Below, piece by piece: positions 44,161 through 53,984 of a DNA stretch of 55,224 nucleotides. Origin of the DNA: Lysobacter_F sp035645555 (lineage in GTDB: Bacteria > Pseudomonadota > Gammaproteobacteria > Xanthomonadales > Xanthomonadaceae); NCBI GenBank assembly GCA_035645555.1, contig DASQMI010000096.1, positions 1 through 55,224 on the forward strand, written 5' to 3'. Below the pieces are notes generated by a model. The model was not told the DNA's origin. It did not search any database and saw only the letters and a list, made by a program, of their open reading frames with translations. The number at the start of each line of letters is the position of its first letter. The first letter of the stretch is position 1. The position numbers were made by a program, and so were the translations under genes.

Positions 44161-44676
44161 TTATCGCGCGGTGTAGATGATCTCGACGCGACGGTTCTTG
44201 GCCCAGCACTCCTCGCTGGAGTCCGTGCAGCCCGGGCGCTCCTCGCCGTAGCTGGTCACGGTGATCTGGCCGGCGGAGCCGCCGTTGGCCTGGATCGCCG
44301 AGGACACCGCGTTGCCGCGACGCTCGCCGAGGCCCATGTTGTACTCGCGGCTGCCGCGCTCATCGGCGTGGCCTTCCAGGTTCATCCGCGACGACGGCCG
44401 GTCGCGCAGGTACTTCGCGTGGCAGGCCATCACGTTCTGGAACTCCGGACGCAGCGTGTCCTGGTCGAAGTCGAAGTACACCACGCGCTGGCGCAGGCAG
44501 GCGTCGCGGTCGAGGTCTTCCGGGGTGTACACGCCGGAGGTGGCCGGCGCGGTCTCGGTCGGCGTGCTCGGCGTCGGCGTGGTGTCGGCCGGCGGGGTTT
44601 CCTTGACCTTCTTGGTGCAGGCGACCGCGGCCGTGCACATCAGTGCGGTCAGCAGCAAACGGGTCGTGGCGTTCAT
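44161..44676 (-). CDS. pal: Peptidoglycan-associated lipoprotein Pal
   Basis: 171-aa outer-membrane lipoprotein with lipobox Cys20 (TAAVAC). It has a Thr/Pro-rich tether and a C-terminal OmpA-like peptidoglycan-binding domain (about 60-171; VVYFDFDQDTLRPEF, NLEGHADERGSREYNMGLGERRGNAV, NRRVEIIY). It binds TolB and peptidoglycan, closing the Tol-Pal trans-envelope machine. Two extra Cys residues in GCTDSSEECW may form a disulfide. It follows tolB by 65 bases. Confidence 0.96.
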   Translation of the reverse strand: MNATTRLLLTALMCTAAVACTKKVKETPPADTTPTPSTPTETAPATSGVYTPEDLDRDACLRQRVVYFDFDQDTLRPEFQNVMACHAKYLRDRPSSRMNLEGHADERGSREYNMGLGERRGNAVSSAIQANGGSAGQITVTSYGEERPGCTDSSEECWAKNRRVEIIYTAR

Positions 44677-44741
44677 CGTCGTTCCTCGTCTATGAGCGTG
44701 TCACGGGGTGGCCCGAAGGCCGGTGGGTCCTACGGAAATCC

Positions 44742-46064
44742 TCAACGCGGCAGCCGGAACGGCCCCCAGGCGGGCTCGCGCACGTCGCCTTCGGCGAGCA
44801 CCAACCGCTGGCGCACGCGGCCATCGGCGGACACCGCGTACAGCACCCCGCGGCGGCCTTCACGCGCAGCATAGAGCAGCATCATGCCGTTCGGAGCGAA
44901 GCTCGGCGATTCGTCCAGCGAACCGGGCGACAGCGTGTCCCAGCGCGGGCTGCCGGTGCTGCTGTCCATCAGCGCGATGCGGTAGGTGTTGCCGGCGCCC
45001 TGCGCGACGGCGAGCTTCTTGCCGTCCGGCGACAGGTCGGGGCTGGCGTTGTAGCTGCCCTGGAAGGTGACGCGTGCGGCCGCGCCGCCGCTGGCCGGCA
45101 CGCGGTACACCTGCGGGCGGCCGCCGCGGTCGGAGGTGAAGTAGATCGCGCTGCCGTCCGCGCTCCAGGTCGGCTCGGTGTCGATGGCGAAATGGTTGGT
45201 GAGCTGGGTCAGCGCGCGGCTGCCGAGATCCATCACGTAGATCTCCGGGTTGCCGCTGCGCGACAGCGTCAGCGCCAGCCGGCGGCCGTCCGGCGAGAAC
45301 GCCGGCGCGCCGTTGATGCCGCGGAACTTGGCGACCAGCTCGCGCTTGCCGGTGGCGATGTCCTGCAGGTAGATCGACGAATTGCCGCCTTCGAAGCTGA
45401 CGTAGGCGAGCCGGCGCCCGTCGGGGCTCCACGCCGGCGACAGCAGTGGTTCGCCGGAGCGCACCACGGTCTGCGGGTTGTAGCCGTCGGAGTCGGCGAC
45501 CATCAGCGCGTAGCGGGTCGCGCGCCCGCTGCCGACCGCGGTGACGTAGGCGATGCGGGTGAAGAACGCGCCGCGGATGCCGGTGATCTTCTCGTACACC
45601 GCATCGCTGATCTGGTGCGCGAGGTCGCGCAGCGCGCTACCGCGCGCGGTCAGCGCAAAGCCGAGCAGGCGCTCCTGCTTGGCGATGTCGAACAGCTCGT
45701 ACTCGACGCGGTAGGCGCCGTCACCGCCGTCGAGCACGCGGCCGACCACGATGTAGTCCTGGTTGAGCGCGCGCCAGGTGGCGTAGTTGATTTCGCCGCC
45801 GCGGGTGGGCCGCTCGGCCAGGCCGTCCGGCGGCAGCGCGCGGAACTGGCCGGAGCGCTCGAGATCGGCGCGGACCACAGCGGCGATGTCGGTTTCGGGC
45901 GCCGCACCGCTGCCCTGGTACGGCATCGGCACCACCACGATCGGCGTCGCCGCGGCATTGCCGCCGACGATGTCGATCTCCAGCCCCTGCTGCTGGGCGG
46001 ACGCGGTGAACGGAAGCAGGCAGGCCAGCACGGCGGCCAGCCACGGCAACAACACTCGACTCAT
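44742..46064 (-). CDS. tolB: Tol-Pal system beta-propeller protein TolB
   Basis: 440-aa periplasmic protein with a signal peptide (LPWLAAVLACLLPFTASAQ), an N-terminal D1 domain, and a six-bladed beta-propeller built of WD40-like PD40 units (SPAWSPDGRRLAYVSFEGG, APAFSPDGRRLALTLSRSG, EPTWSADGSAIYFTSDRGG, SPDLSPDGKKLAVAQG). It interacts with Pal and TolA. Start MSRVLLPW was chosen for the signal peptide over an extension to 46121. A TACAAT box (46095-46090) suggests a separate tolB-pal promoter. Confidence 0.96.
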   Translation of the reverse strand: MSRVLLPWLAAVLACLLPFTASAQQQGLEIDIVGGNAAATPIVVVPMPYQGSGAAPETDIAAVVRADLERSGQFRALPPDGLAERPTRGGEINYATWRALNQDYIVVGRVLDGGDGAYRVEYELFDIAKQERLLGFALTARGSALRDLAHQISDAVYEKITGIRGAFFTRIAYVTAVGSGRATRYALMVADSDGYNPQTVVRSGEPLLSPAWSPDGRRLAYVSFEGGNSSIYLQDIATGKRELVAKFRGINGAPAFSPDGRRLALTLSRSGNPEIYVMDLGSRALTQLTNHFAIDTEPTWSADGSAIYFTSDRGGRPQVYRVPASGGAAARVTFQGSYNASPDLSPDGKKLAVAQGAGNTYRIALMDSSTGSPRWDTLSPGSLDESPSFAPNGMMLLYAAREGRRGVLYAVSADGRVRQRLVLAEGDVREPAWGPFRLPR

Positions 46065-46089
46065 CGGTTCGTCCTGTTCAGCTTTCCGA

Positions 46090-46132
46090 ATTGTAGGCAC
46101 GAGTCGAGTCAAGCCGGTCACAACGGCTCGTG
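46090..46132 (-). promoter_or_regulatory. Candidate tolB promoter with overlapping inverted repeat
   Basis: On the minus strand TACAAT (46095-46090; 5 of 6 to the -10 consensus) lies 26 bases before the tolB start. Just upstream an inverted repeat CACGAGCCG/CGACTCGTG (46132-46124 and 46106-46098; 8 of 9 pairs) covers the -35 region. It could be an operator or the end structure of the tolA message. Confidence 0.4.
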
Positions 46133-46191
46133 AATGGCGGCCTTCATCACGCTGTCACGCCCCCGTCAGCCCCCGTGCGCGTGGGCCGACG

Positions 46192-47103
46192 CTACGGCTC
46201 CTCGGCGCGGAAATTGAGCGTGAGGTTGCGCTGGAACACCGACTCGAACCCCGCGTACGGCAGCGGCTGCGCCTTCAGCACCGCGGCTTCCACCGAGCGG
46301 CGGCCCTGCTCGTCGTACGCGCACGGCTCGACCACGCGGACCTCCAGCACGCGCCCACCGGGAATCTGTCGGATCTGCAGCCGGCAGGTGGCGCCCAGCG
46401 GCACGGTCTCCGGACGCGTCCATTTGGCGACGATCGCCTGCCGCAGCGCTTCGGCGTACTTGGCGGTCAGGCTGTCGTCGCTGCCGCCGGCCCCGGCGGT
46501 GGCTTCGGCATCGGCCCGCGCGGCCTGCTCGGCGGCTGAGCCGCGGGCATCGGCGAGCTGTTGCAGGCGCTGCTCGGCGAGCTGGCGTTCGCGCGCCACC
46601 CGCTCGCGCTGGCGGCGAATCTCCTCCAGCTGGCGCTGGCGTTCCAGTTCCTGCGGCGACGGCCGGCGGGTGTTCTGCGCGTCCTGCTGGCGCTGGGTCT
46701 CGGTCAGGTCGACCTGCTCCTGGCGCCGCTTCGCCTCCTGCGGGGTGCGCTCGGTGGCCGGGGTCGGCGTGGGCGCGTCGACCACCGCGTCCTGGTTGCG
46801 GTCGTCGGGAACCGGCAGGAAGTCCTGCGCCTGCCGCTGCTGCGGGGCCGGGGCGTCCTCCGGCACCGGCTCGGGCAACGGCTGCGGCGGCGTCGGTTCC
46901 GGGCGCGCGTCGAGCGTGCGCCGCATCGCCGGGGAGAGATCGGCCGCATCGACCAGCTCGGCGGAAATCGACGAGCCGGCCGCGGCCATCGCCTGATGCT
47001 GGCTCGACCAGCGCAGGCCGTAGATCAGCACCAGCGCCAGCAGCACGTGCAGCGCCAGCGCGAGCGATACCGCCAGCACGTCGTCTTGCCGGGTCGCCCT
47101 CAT
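46192..47103 (-). CDS. tolA: TolA, energy-coupling protein of the Tol-Pal system
   Basis: 303-aa inner-membrane protein: an N-terminal transmembrane helix (about residues 10-32), a Pro-rich segment, a long Gln/Arg/Glu-rich helix (about 120-205, ELERQRQLEEIRRQRERVARERQLAEQRLQQL) and a C-terminal domain (about 212-303) resembling TonB_C. It transmits energy from TolQR to TolB/Pal. The ATG overlaps the tolR stop as ATGA. The helical domain is shorter than in E. coli TolA (421 aa). Confidence 0.94.
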   Translation of the reverse strand: MRATRQDDVLAVSLALALHVLLALVLIYGLRWSSQHQAMAAAGSSISAELVDAADLSPAMRRTLDARPEPTPPQPLPEPVPEDAPAPQQRQAQDFLPVPDDRNQDAVVDAPTPTPATERTPQEAKRRQEQVDLTETQRQQDAQNTRRPSPQELERQRQLEEIRRQRERVARERQLAEQRLQQLADARGSAAEQAARADAEATAGAGGSDDSLTAKYAEALRQAIVAKWTRPETVPLGATCRLQIRQIPGGRVLEVRVVEPCAYDEQGRRSVEAAVLKAQPLPYAGFESVFQRNLTLNFRAEEP

Positions 47104-47540
47104 CCGCCGCGGCCCTGCCTCGGCTGGCTCATCAGCCCGACTTTCTCGACGCCGGCGTTCTGCAGCAGCACCATCGCGTCCATCACCTTCTGGTAGCTGG
47201 CCGCACCGTCGCCGGCGACGAACACCGGCAGCTTCGGGTTCTGCGCCACCATCGCGCGCATCCGTGCCTGCAGCTGCTCGGCGCTCACCGCGTCGTTGTC
47301 GCCGGCCTTGACCGCGAGGAAGTAGTTGCCGGCGGCGTCGACGGTGACGATCACCGGATCCTTCTTTTCCTGGATCGACTTGGCGTCGGATTTCGGCAGG
47401 TCAATGTCCACGCCCAGGTTCAGCAGCGGCGCGGTGACCATGAAGATGATCAGCAGCACGAGCATCACGTCGATGTACGGCACGACGTTGATCTCGGCCT
47501 TGAGCTTGCGCTTGCGGTGGCGCAGTCGGAGCGCGGTCAT
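47100..47540 (-). CDS. tolR: TolR, ExbD-type proton channel subunit
   Basis: 146 aa with one transmembrane helix near the N-terminus (EINVVPYIDVMLVLLIIFMVTAPLL), containing the conserved Asp in YIDVMLVL that is part of the proton path. A periplasmic ExbD/TolR domain follows. It lies 3 bases after tolQ and overlaps tolA. Membrane partner of TolQ. Confidence 0.95.
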   Translation of the reverse strand: MTALRLRHRKRKLKAEINVVPYIDVMLVLLIIFMVTAPLLNLGVDIDLPKSDAKSIQEKKDPVIVTVDAAGNYFLAVKAGDNDAVSAEQLQARMRAMVAQNPKLPVFVAGDGAASYQKVMDAMVLLQNAGVEKVGLMSQPRQGRGG

Positions 47541-47543
47541 GAG

Positions 47544-48329
47544 CTACTCCTCGACGTGCGCCTGCCGCTGCAGGATCGAGGAGAACTCCTCGGCGAACGC
47601 CTCGTAGCGCACGCTCAGCCGCTCGACGCGGTTGGAGAAGCGGTTGTACGCCCACACCGCCGGGATCGCCGCGAACAGGCCCATCGCGGTGGCGATCAGT
47701 GCTTCGGAGATGCCCGGCGCGACGGTGGCGATGGTCGCCTCCTTCATGTTCGCCAGGCCCTGGAACGACAGCATGATGCCCCACACGGTGCCGAACAGGC
47801 CGACGTACGGGCTGATCGAGCCGACGTTGGCGAGGAACTCCAGGTTGTGCTCCAGCTCGTCGATCTCGCGCGAGCCGGTGGCGCGCATCGCGCGCTGCGC
47901 GCCTTCCAGCTGCAGGCGCGGATCGCCGTTGCCGCGGCGCTGGCGCAGGCGGGTGAATTCGCGGAAGCCGGCCTCGAAGATCGCCTCCATGCCGGTGATC
48001 GCGCGGTTGCGTTCCGCCGAGCCGGCATAGAGCTTGGTGAGGTCGGCGCCGGACCAGAAGCGTTCCTCGAACTGGTCGGCCTCGCGGTTGGCGCGGTCGA
48101 GCACGCGCTTCTTGCGGATGATGATGATCCACGAGGCGACCGACGCCAGCACCAGCAGCAGCATCACCAGCTTGACCGGCACGCTGGCGTGCAGCACCAG
48201 CTGCAGCAGGTCGAGCTCGTTGCCGGTCGGCAGCGCCGCGGCGCCGGTGGCGGCCGGCAGCTCGGCGACCTGGGCCACGGCCTCTTCCGGCAGGGGCTGG
48301 ACGGTGGTGGCGATCACGGGATGGGGCAT
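47544..48329 (-). CDS. tolQ: TolQ, MotA/TolQ/ExbB-type proton channel subunit
   Basis: 261-aa inner-membrane protein with three transmembrane helices (about 42-64, about 158-180 and about 190-212; for example VKLVMLLLVLASVASWIIIIRKK and GLFGTVWGIMLSFQGL). The conserved Thr/Pro-rich core PGISEALIATAMGLFAAIPAVWAYNRF is intact. It is longer at the N-terminus than E. coli TolQ (230 aa). Forms the proton-driven motor with TolR. Confidence 0.95.
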   Translation of the reverse strand: MPHPVIATTVQPLPEEAVAQVAELPAATGAAALPTGNELDLLQLVLHASVPVKLVMLLLVLASVASWIIIIRKKRVLDRANREADQFEERFWSGADLTKLYAGSAERNRAITGMEAIFEAGFREFTRLRQRRGNGDPRLQLEGAQRAMRATGSREIDELEHNLEFLANVGSISPYVGLFGTVWGIMLSFQGLANMKEATIATVAPGISEALIATAMGLFAAIPAVWAYNRFSNRVERLSVRYEAFAEEFSSILQRQAHVEE

Positions 48330-48372
48330 TCGTCTCTCCAGGCCCGGGCGGGCGGTCGATGGTCGTGGGCGG

Positions 48373-48780
48373 TCAGGCGGCGACTTCCTGCGCCTTCATC
48401 AGCTCGTGCAGCGGCGAAGGCACCGGCGCCGGCCGGAAGCGGGTGGCGTCGAGCGCGGCGACGCGGACGCTGGCGGTGAGCAGCACCTCGCCGTCGCGGC
48501 GCACCTGCTGCGCGAACAGCGCGCTGGCGCGCCGGCACTCGCGCAGCTGCACCGTCACCTCCAGCGCATCGTCCAGACGCGCCGGCTTGAGGAAGTCCAG
48601 CTGCACCGCGCGCACCGCGAACACGGTGTCGAACTCGCGGCGCAGGCGCTCCTGGCCGTAACCGAGTCCGCGCATCCACTCGCTGCGCGCGCGTTCCAGA
48701 TATCCGAGATAGCGCGCGTGGTACACCACGCCTCCCGCGTCGGTATCTTCCCAGTAGATGCGTATGGGCAGGCTGAACAT
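48373..48780 (-). CDS. ybgC: YbgC-type acyl-CoA thioesterase
   Basis: 135-aa single hot-dog-fold thioesterase, the usual first gene of tol-pal operons. The N-terminal YWEDTDAGGVVYHARYLGYLERARSEW has the active-site Asp and the GVVYHA motif. It hydrolyses acyl-CoA or acyl-ACP thioesters at the membrane. It lies between ruvB and tolQ, with short gaps (75 and 43 bases), so is probably part of the tol operon. Confidence 0.95.
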   Translation of the reverse strand: MFSLPIRIYWEDTDAGGVVYHARYLGYLERARSEWMRGLGYGQERLRREFDTVFAVRAVQLDFLKPARLDDALEVTVQLRECRRASALFAQQVRRDGEVLLTASVRVAALDATRFRPAPVPSPLHELMKAQEVAA

Positions 48781-48855
48781 AGGGTAAGAGCACCGGATGC
48801 GGCGACGGGCCTACAGCCTAACGGGCGGGGCGACGCCGCGGGGTTGCGCGTGGGC

Positions 48856-49873
<1,018 letters not shown>

Positions 49874-49875
<2 letters not shown>

Positions 49876-49904
49876 GGGATCGGGATTCGCATCGGGATTC
49901 GACG
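49874..49904. repeat. Single GGGATTC-type repeat arm at the ruvB start
   Basis: CGGGATC, CGGGATTCG and TCGGGATTCG words in tandem, touching the preferred GTG start of ruvB. It matches the left arm of the elements at queC and ruvC, in the same orientation relative to the gene. No inverted right arm is seen nearby. Confidence 0.65.
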
Positions 49905-49968
49905 CCAAGCCTACCGCATGCGCCGAACCGGAAACGGCTTCGCCGCGGGTACCGGCCGGGGTGCGCGG

Positions 49969-51891
49969 TCAGATCTCCACCTGGGCGCCGAGCTCCACCA
50001 GCCGGTTGCCGGGAATGCGGAAGAACTGGGTCGCCGGCGCGGCGTTGCGGTGCATGATCGCGAACAGTCGGTCGCGCCAGATCGGCATGCCGCGGCGTGC
50101 GCTCGCCACCACCGTCTCGCGGCTGGCGAAGTAGGTCGTGTCCATCGGATCGAAGTAGATGCCGCCCTGGTCGCAGCTGCGCATCAGCGCCAGCGGCACG
50201 TCCGGCGTCTCCATGAAACCGAAGCGCACCAGCACGCGGTAGAAGTTGTCGCCGATCGGCTCGATCTTCAGCCGCTTCTCCGGCGGCGCGTACGGGACGT
50301 TGAGCGTCTCCACGGTCAGGAACACGTTGCGTTCGTGCAGCACCTTGTTGTGCTTGAGGTTGTGCAGCAGCGCGTGCGGCACCACGCCCTTGTCGGCAGT
50401 CAGGAAGATTGCCGTCCCGGGCACCCGCGTCGGCGGCGCGAGCATCAGCCCGGGCAGGAACGTGTCGAGCCGGATGCCTTCCTTCTGCACCTCCTCGTGC
50501 AGCAGCTGGCGGCCGCGGCGCCAGGTGCGCAGCAGGGTGAACGCGGTGATCCCGAACGCGACCGGCACCCACGCCCCGTCGAGGAACTTGACCCCGTTGG
50601 CGACCAGGAACGCCAGCTCGATCACCGCGAACACCACGCACAACGGCAGCACCCACACCCGCCAGCGCGGCCACAGCGCGCGCGCCACCAGCGCCAGCAG
50701 CAGGGTGTCGATCAACATCGTGCCCGACACCGAAACGCCGTAGGCCGACGTCAGCGCCTCGGAGCGGCGGAACGTCAGCACCAGCGCGACCACCGCGATC
50801 ATCAGCACCCAGTTGACCCACGGGATGTAGATCTGGCCGATCGTCTCGCGCGAGGTATGCAGGATCCGCATGCGCGGGATGTAGCCCAGCTGCATGGCCT
50901 GCCGGGTCACCGAGAACGCGCCGGTGATCACCGCCTGCGAGGCGATCACGGTGGCCGCCGTGGCCAGCCCGATCATCGGGAACTGTGCCCATTCCGGCAC
51001 CGCCATGTAGAACGGATTCTTCACCGCGTCCGGATGCGACAGCACCAGCGCGCCCTGGCCGAGGTAGTTCAGCATCAGCGCCGGCAGCACGAAGAAGTAC
51101 CAGGCGTAGCGGATCGGCTTCTTGCCGAAATGCCCCATGTCGGCGTACAGCGCCTCGCCGCCGGTGATCGCCAGCACCACCGCGCCGAGGATGAAAATGC
51201 CGTGCCAGTGGTGCTCGGCGAAGAAGCGCAGCGCCCACACCGGGTTGAATGCCTGGAACACCTCGGGGTTGTGGCCGACGTTGTAGATGCCGATCGCCGC
51301 CAGCGACGCGAACCACACCGCCGTCACCGGCCCGAACACCTTGCCGACCTTCGCGGTGCCGAAGCGCTGGGTGGCGAACAACGCCAGCAGCACCGCCAGG
51401 GTCAGCGGCACGATCCACTCGTGCAGCTGCGGCGCCGCCACCTCCAGACCTTCCAGTGCCGACAGCACCGACACCGCCGGGGTGATCACACCGTCGCCGA
51501 AGAACAGCGACGCGCCGAAGATGCCGAGGATGCCGACCGTGTACGCCGAACGCGAGCCCTTCGGCAGCGAACGCTGGGCCAGCGCCATCAGCGCCATGAT
51601 GCCGCCCTCGCCCTCGTTGTCCGCGCGCAGGATGATGGTGACGTACTTCAGCGTCACCACGATCATCAGCGCCCAGAACACCAGCGACAGGATGCCGAGC
51701 ACCGTGTCGTGGTTGGCGACCAGTCCGTAGTGCGGCGAGAACGCGTCGCGCAGGGTGTACAGCGGGCTGGTGCCGATGTCGCCGAACACCACGCCGATGG
51801 CGCCGACCACCAGGCCGAACAGGCCGGCCCGACCGTGCTCGTGCCCATGGGCGTCGGCGGCGGCGGCGGAAACGGAAGAGGACGGGCCCAT
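49969..51891 (-). CDS. kup: Kup-type potassium uptake transporter
   Basis: 640-aa low-affinity K+/H+ symporter of the KUP/HAK/KT family. It has a short His/Ala-rich N-terminus, about 12 transmembrane helices and a C-terminal cytoplasmic domain. Family blocks are GVVFGDIGTSPLYTLRDAF, LKYVTIILRADNEGEGGIMALMALAQR, GASLFFGDGVITPAVSVLSALEGLEV, GGEALYADMGHFG and LNYLGQGALVL. The start at 51891 (MGPSSSV) is chosen because longer readings run into ruvA. It is inserted between ruvA and ruvB. Confidence 0.95.
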   Translation of the reverse strand: MGPSSSVSAAAADAHGHEHGRAGLFGLVVGAIGVVFGDIGTSPLYTLRDAFSPHYGLVANHDTVLGILSLVFWALMIVVTLKYVTIILRADNEGEGGIMALMALAQRSLPKGSRSAYTVGILGIFGASLFFGDGVITPAVSVLSALEGLEVAAPQLHEWIVPLTLAVLLALFATQRFGTAKVGKVFGPVTAVWFASLAAIGIYNVGHNPEVFQAFNPVWALRFFAEHHWHGIFILGAVVLAITGGEALYADMGHFGKKPIRYAWYFFVLPALMLNYLGQGALVLSHPDAVKNPFYMAVPEWAQFPMIGLATAATVIASQAVITGAFSVTRQAMQLGYIPRMRILHTSRETIGQIYIPWVNWVLMIAVVALVLTFRRSEALTSAYGVSVSGTMLIDTLLLALVARALWPRWRVWVLPLCVVFAVIELAFLVANGVKFLDGAWVPVAFGITAFTLLRTWRRGRQLLHEEVQKEGIRLDTFLPGLMLAPPTRVPGTAIFLTADKGVVPHALLHNLKHNKVLHERNVFLTVETLNVPYAPPEKRLKIEPIGDNFYRVLVRFGFMETPDVPLALMRSCDQGGIYFDPMDTTYFASRETVVASARRGMPIWRDRLFAIMHRNAAPATQFFRIPGNRLVELGAQVEI

Positions 51892-51926
51892 GGCTACCCC
51901 GTGCGAAGCGGTGAGGTGTGCGTGTG

Positions 51927-52520
51927 TCAGCGCAGCGCGGATTTGAGCGCTTTGCGGATGATGGTCGCGGCGTCGTCGCCGGCGGCGGCGGCATCGCGCG
52001 CCATCCGCGCCGCTTCCGCCGGCTTGTAGCCGAGCTGCTGGAGCGCCACCACCGCCTCGCTCTGCGGGTCGGCGGGCACGCCGGCGCCGGTGATGGCCGC
52101 ACCCGTGCCGCCGGCGAGATCGGCGGCGCGGTCGCGCAGCTCCACCACCATGCGCTCGGCGGTCTTCTTGCCGATGCCGGGGATGCGGGTCAGCGCGGTG
52201 ACGTCGGCGGCCTGCACCAGCCGCGCGAACTCGTCGACCGAAACGCCGGACAGCACGGCGAGCGCGATCTTCGCGCCGATGCCGCTGACCTTCTGCACGT
52301 CGCGGAACAGCCGCCGTTCGCCCTCGCGCAGGAAGCCGTACAGCGACACGCTGTCCTCCTTCTGCGCGTAGTGGGTGAACAACACCACCTCGCGGCCGAC
52401 CTCGGGCAGGTCGTAGAACGTGCTCATCGGCGCTTCCAGTTCGTAGCCGACGCCATGCACGTCGATCATCAGCCACGGCGGCTGCTTGTGGACCAGGATG
52501 CCTTTCAGGCGGCCGATCAT
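51927..52520 (-). CDS. ruvA: Holliday junction binding protein RuvA
   Basis: 197 aa: an N-terminal OB domain (MIGRLKGILVHKQPPWLMIDVHGVGYELEAPMST), a middle domain with two helix-hairpin-helix motifs (KVSGIGAKIALAVLSG and RIPGIGKKTAERMVVELRD), and a C-terminal domain that contacts RuvB (about 150-197). RuvA tetramers hold the four-way junction. It is 25 bases after ruvC. Confidence 0.96.
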   Translation of the reverse strand: MIGRLKGILVHKQPPWLMIDVHGVGYELEAPMSTFYDLPEVGREVVLFTHYAQKEDSVSLYGFLREGERRLFRDVQKVSGIGAKIALAVLSGVSVDEFARLVQAADVTALTRIPGIGKKTAERMVVELRDRAADLAGGTGAAITGAGVPADPQSEAVVALQQLGYKPAEAARMARDAAAAGDDAATIIRKALKSALR

Positions 52521-52545
52521 GCGTGCGGCTCCATCGATCCGTGCA

Positions 52546-53103
52546 TCAGCGTCTCCTCAACGCCGCCACCGCGACGCCGGCGCGCTGCGCGGTCGCCGAC
52601 ATGTGGGCGTGGGTCAGCGCGATCGCCAGCGCGTCGGCGGCGTCGGCCTGCAGCTTGGCGTCGGGCAAGTTCAGCAGCAGCCGCACCATGTGCTGTACCT
52701 GCTGCTTCTCCGCCGCCCCGCGCCCGACCAGCGACTGCTTGATCACGCGCGGCGCGTATTCGCTCACCGGCAGCTTGCGCCGCACCACCGTCGCAATCGC
52801 CGCACCGCGCGCGTGACCGAGCTTCAGCGCCGAGGTCGCCGACTTGTCCATGAACACGCTCTCGATCGCCACCTGCTGCGGCTGCCACGCGTCGAGCAGC
52901 GCCTCCAGCCGTTCGCACAACAGGCCGAGCCGTGCGCAGAAATCCTCGGCCTCGAGCAGGTGCAGGGTTTCCGCATGCACGAACGCGCAGCGCCCGTCGC
53001 TGCCGACGTCGATCACGCCGATGCCGGTGCGCTGCGAACCCGGGTCGATGCCGAGGATGCGCACCAGCCCGGGATGGGGGATTGGGGATTGGGGATTCGA
53101 CAT
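52546..53103 (-). CDS. ruvC: Holliday junction resolvase RuvC
   Basis: Endonuclease (185 aa from ATG 53103) that cuts Holliday junctions with RuvAB. The RNase H-like active site acidic residues lie in ILGIDPGS, VAIESVFM and DAADALAIALTHAH. The family normally starts right before RILGIDPGS; a GTG at 53064 would give 172 aa, the usual length. The ATG adds MSNPQSPIPHPGL, translated from one arm of repeat element B. Neither start has a clear ribosome site. Confidence 0.94.
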   Translation of the reverse strand: MSNPQSPIPHPGLVRILGIDPGSQRTGIGVIDVGSDGRCAFVHAETLHLLEAEDFCARLGLLCERLEALLDAWQPQQVAIESVFMDKSATSALKLGHARGAAIATVVRRKLPVSEYAPRVIKQSLVGRGAAEKQQVQHMVRLLLNLPDAKLQADAADALAIALTHAHMSATAQRAGVAVAALRRR

Positions 53104-53187
53104 CGGAACGTCAGCGCCAGCGGACACCGGCGAGGAACGCAGCACGCCGGCAGCGCGAATCCCGAATCCCGAATCCCCCCTCCCGGG
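53068..53187. repeat. Bipartite inverted-repeat element B between yebC and ruvC
   Basis: Two 31-base arms of GGGATTG/GGGATTC heptamers ending in CCCGGG (53068-53098 and 53157-53187), inverted and identical at 28 of 31 positions, separated by 58 bases. The right arm begins 2 bases after the yebC stop; the left arm lies between the two possible ruvC starts. The loop shares ACGT, GCGCCA and AACGCAGCA words with element A at queC. Confidence 0.85.
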
Positions 53188-53189
53188 CG

Positions 53190-53930
53190 TTACGCATACA
53201 CCTCTTCCGGCAGCTCCGCGTTCGAGTAGACGTTCTGCACGTCGTCGATGTCTTCCAGCCAGTCGAGCAGCTTGGCGACCTGCTGTGCGGTGTCGCCGCT
53301 CACGGCGACCGTGTTGTCGGCGCGGAACGTCACCTCGGCCTCGTCGGGCTTCAGCCCGGCAGCCTCCATCGCCTTCCTGACCATCTCGAACGCATCCGGC
53401 GCGGTCAGCACCTCGATCGAGCCGTCGTCCGGATGCACCTGGATGTCGTCGGCGCCGGCCTCGATCGCCGCCTCGGTGATGCGCTCCTCGTCGGCCCCCG
53501 GCGCGTAGCTCAGCACGCCGAGCTTGCGGAACATGAACGCCACCGAGCCGTCGGTGCCGAGATTGCCGCCGAACTTGCTGAAAGCGTGGCGCACGTCGGC
53601 CACCGTGCGCACGCGGTTGTCGGTGAGGCAGTCGACGATCACCGCCACGCCGCCGGGCGCGTAGCCCTCGTAGCGCACTTCCTCGTAGGCCACGCCCTCG
53701 AGCTCGCCGGTCGCCTTCTTGATCGCGCGCTCGATGCTGTCCTTGGTCATGTTGGCCGACAGCGCCTTGTCGATCGCCACGCGCAGGCGCGGGTTGCCGG
53801 CCGGATCGCCGCCGCCCTGGCGCGCGGCCACCGAGATCTCACGGACCAGCTTGGTGAAGATCTTGCCGCGCTTGGCGTCCTGCGCGTTCTTGCGATGCTG
53901 GATGTTGGCCCACTTGGAATGGCCGGCCAT
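53190..53930 (-). CDS. yebC: YebC/PmpR-family protein
   Basis: 246 aa with the family start MAGHSKWANIQHRKNAQDAKRGKIFTKLVREISVAAR and the core YEGYAPGGVAVIVDCLTDNRVRTVADVRHAFSKFGGNLG. YebC was described as a transcriptional regulator; YebC-family proteins (YebC2 in Bacillus, TACO1 in mitochondria) are also linked to translation of proline stretches. It is upstream of ruvC, the commonest neighbour of the family, and separated from it by repeat element B. Confidence 0.95.
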   Translation of the reverse strand: MAGHSKWANIQHRKNAQDAKRGKIFTKLVREISVAARQGGGDPAGNPRLRVAIDKALSANMTKDSIERAIKKATGELEGVAYEEVRYEGYAPGGVAVIVDCLTDNRVRTVADVRHAFSKFGGNLGTDGSVAFMFRKLGVLSYAPGADEERITEAAIEAGADDIQVHPDDGSIEVLTAPDAFEMVRKAMEAAGLKPDEAEVTFRADNTVAVSGDTAQQVAKLLDWLEDIDDVQNVYSNAELPEEVYA

Positions 53931-53984
53931 AGCGTTCGGAAGCGGACTTTTGCTGCGGTGCGCAAGTATACGCCCGCGCCGGGC

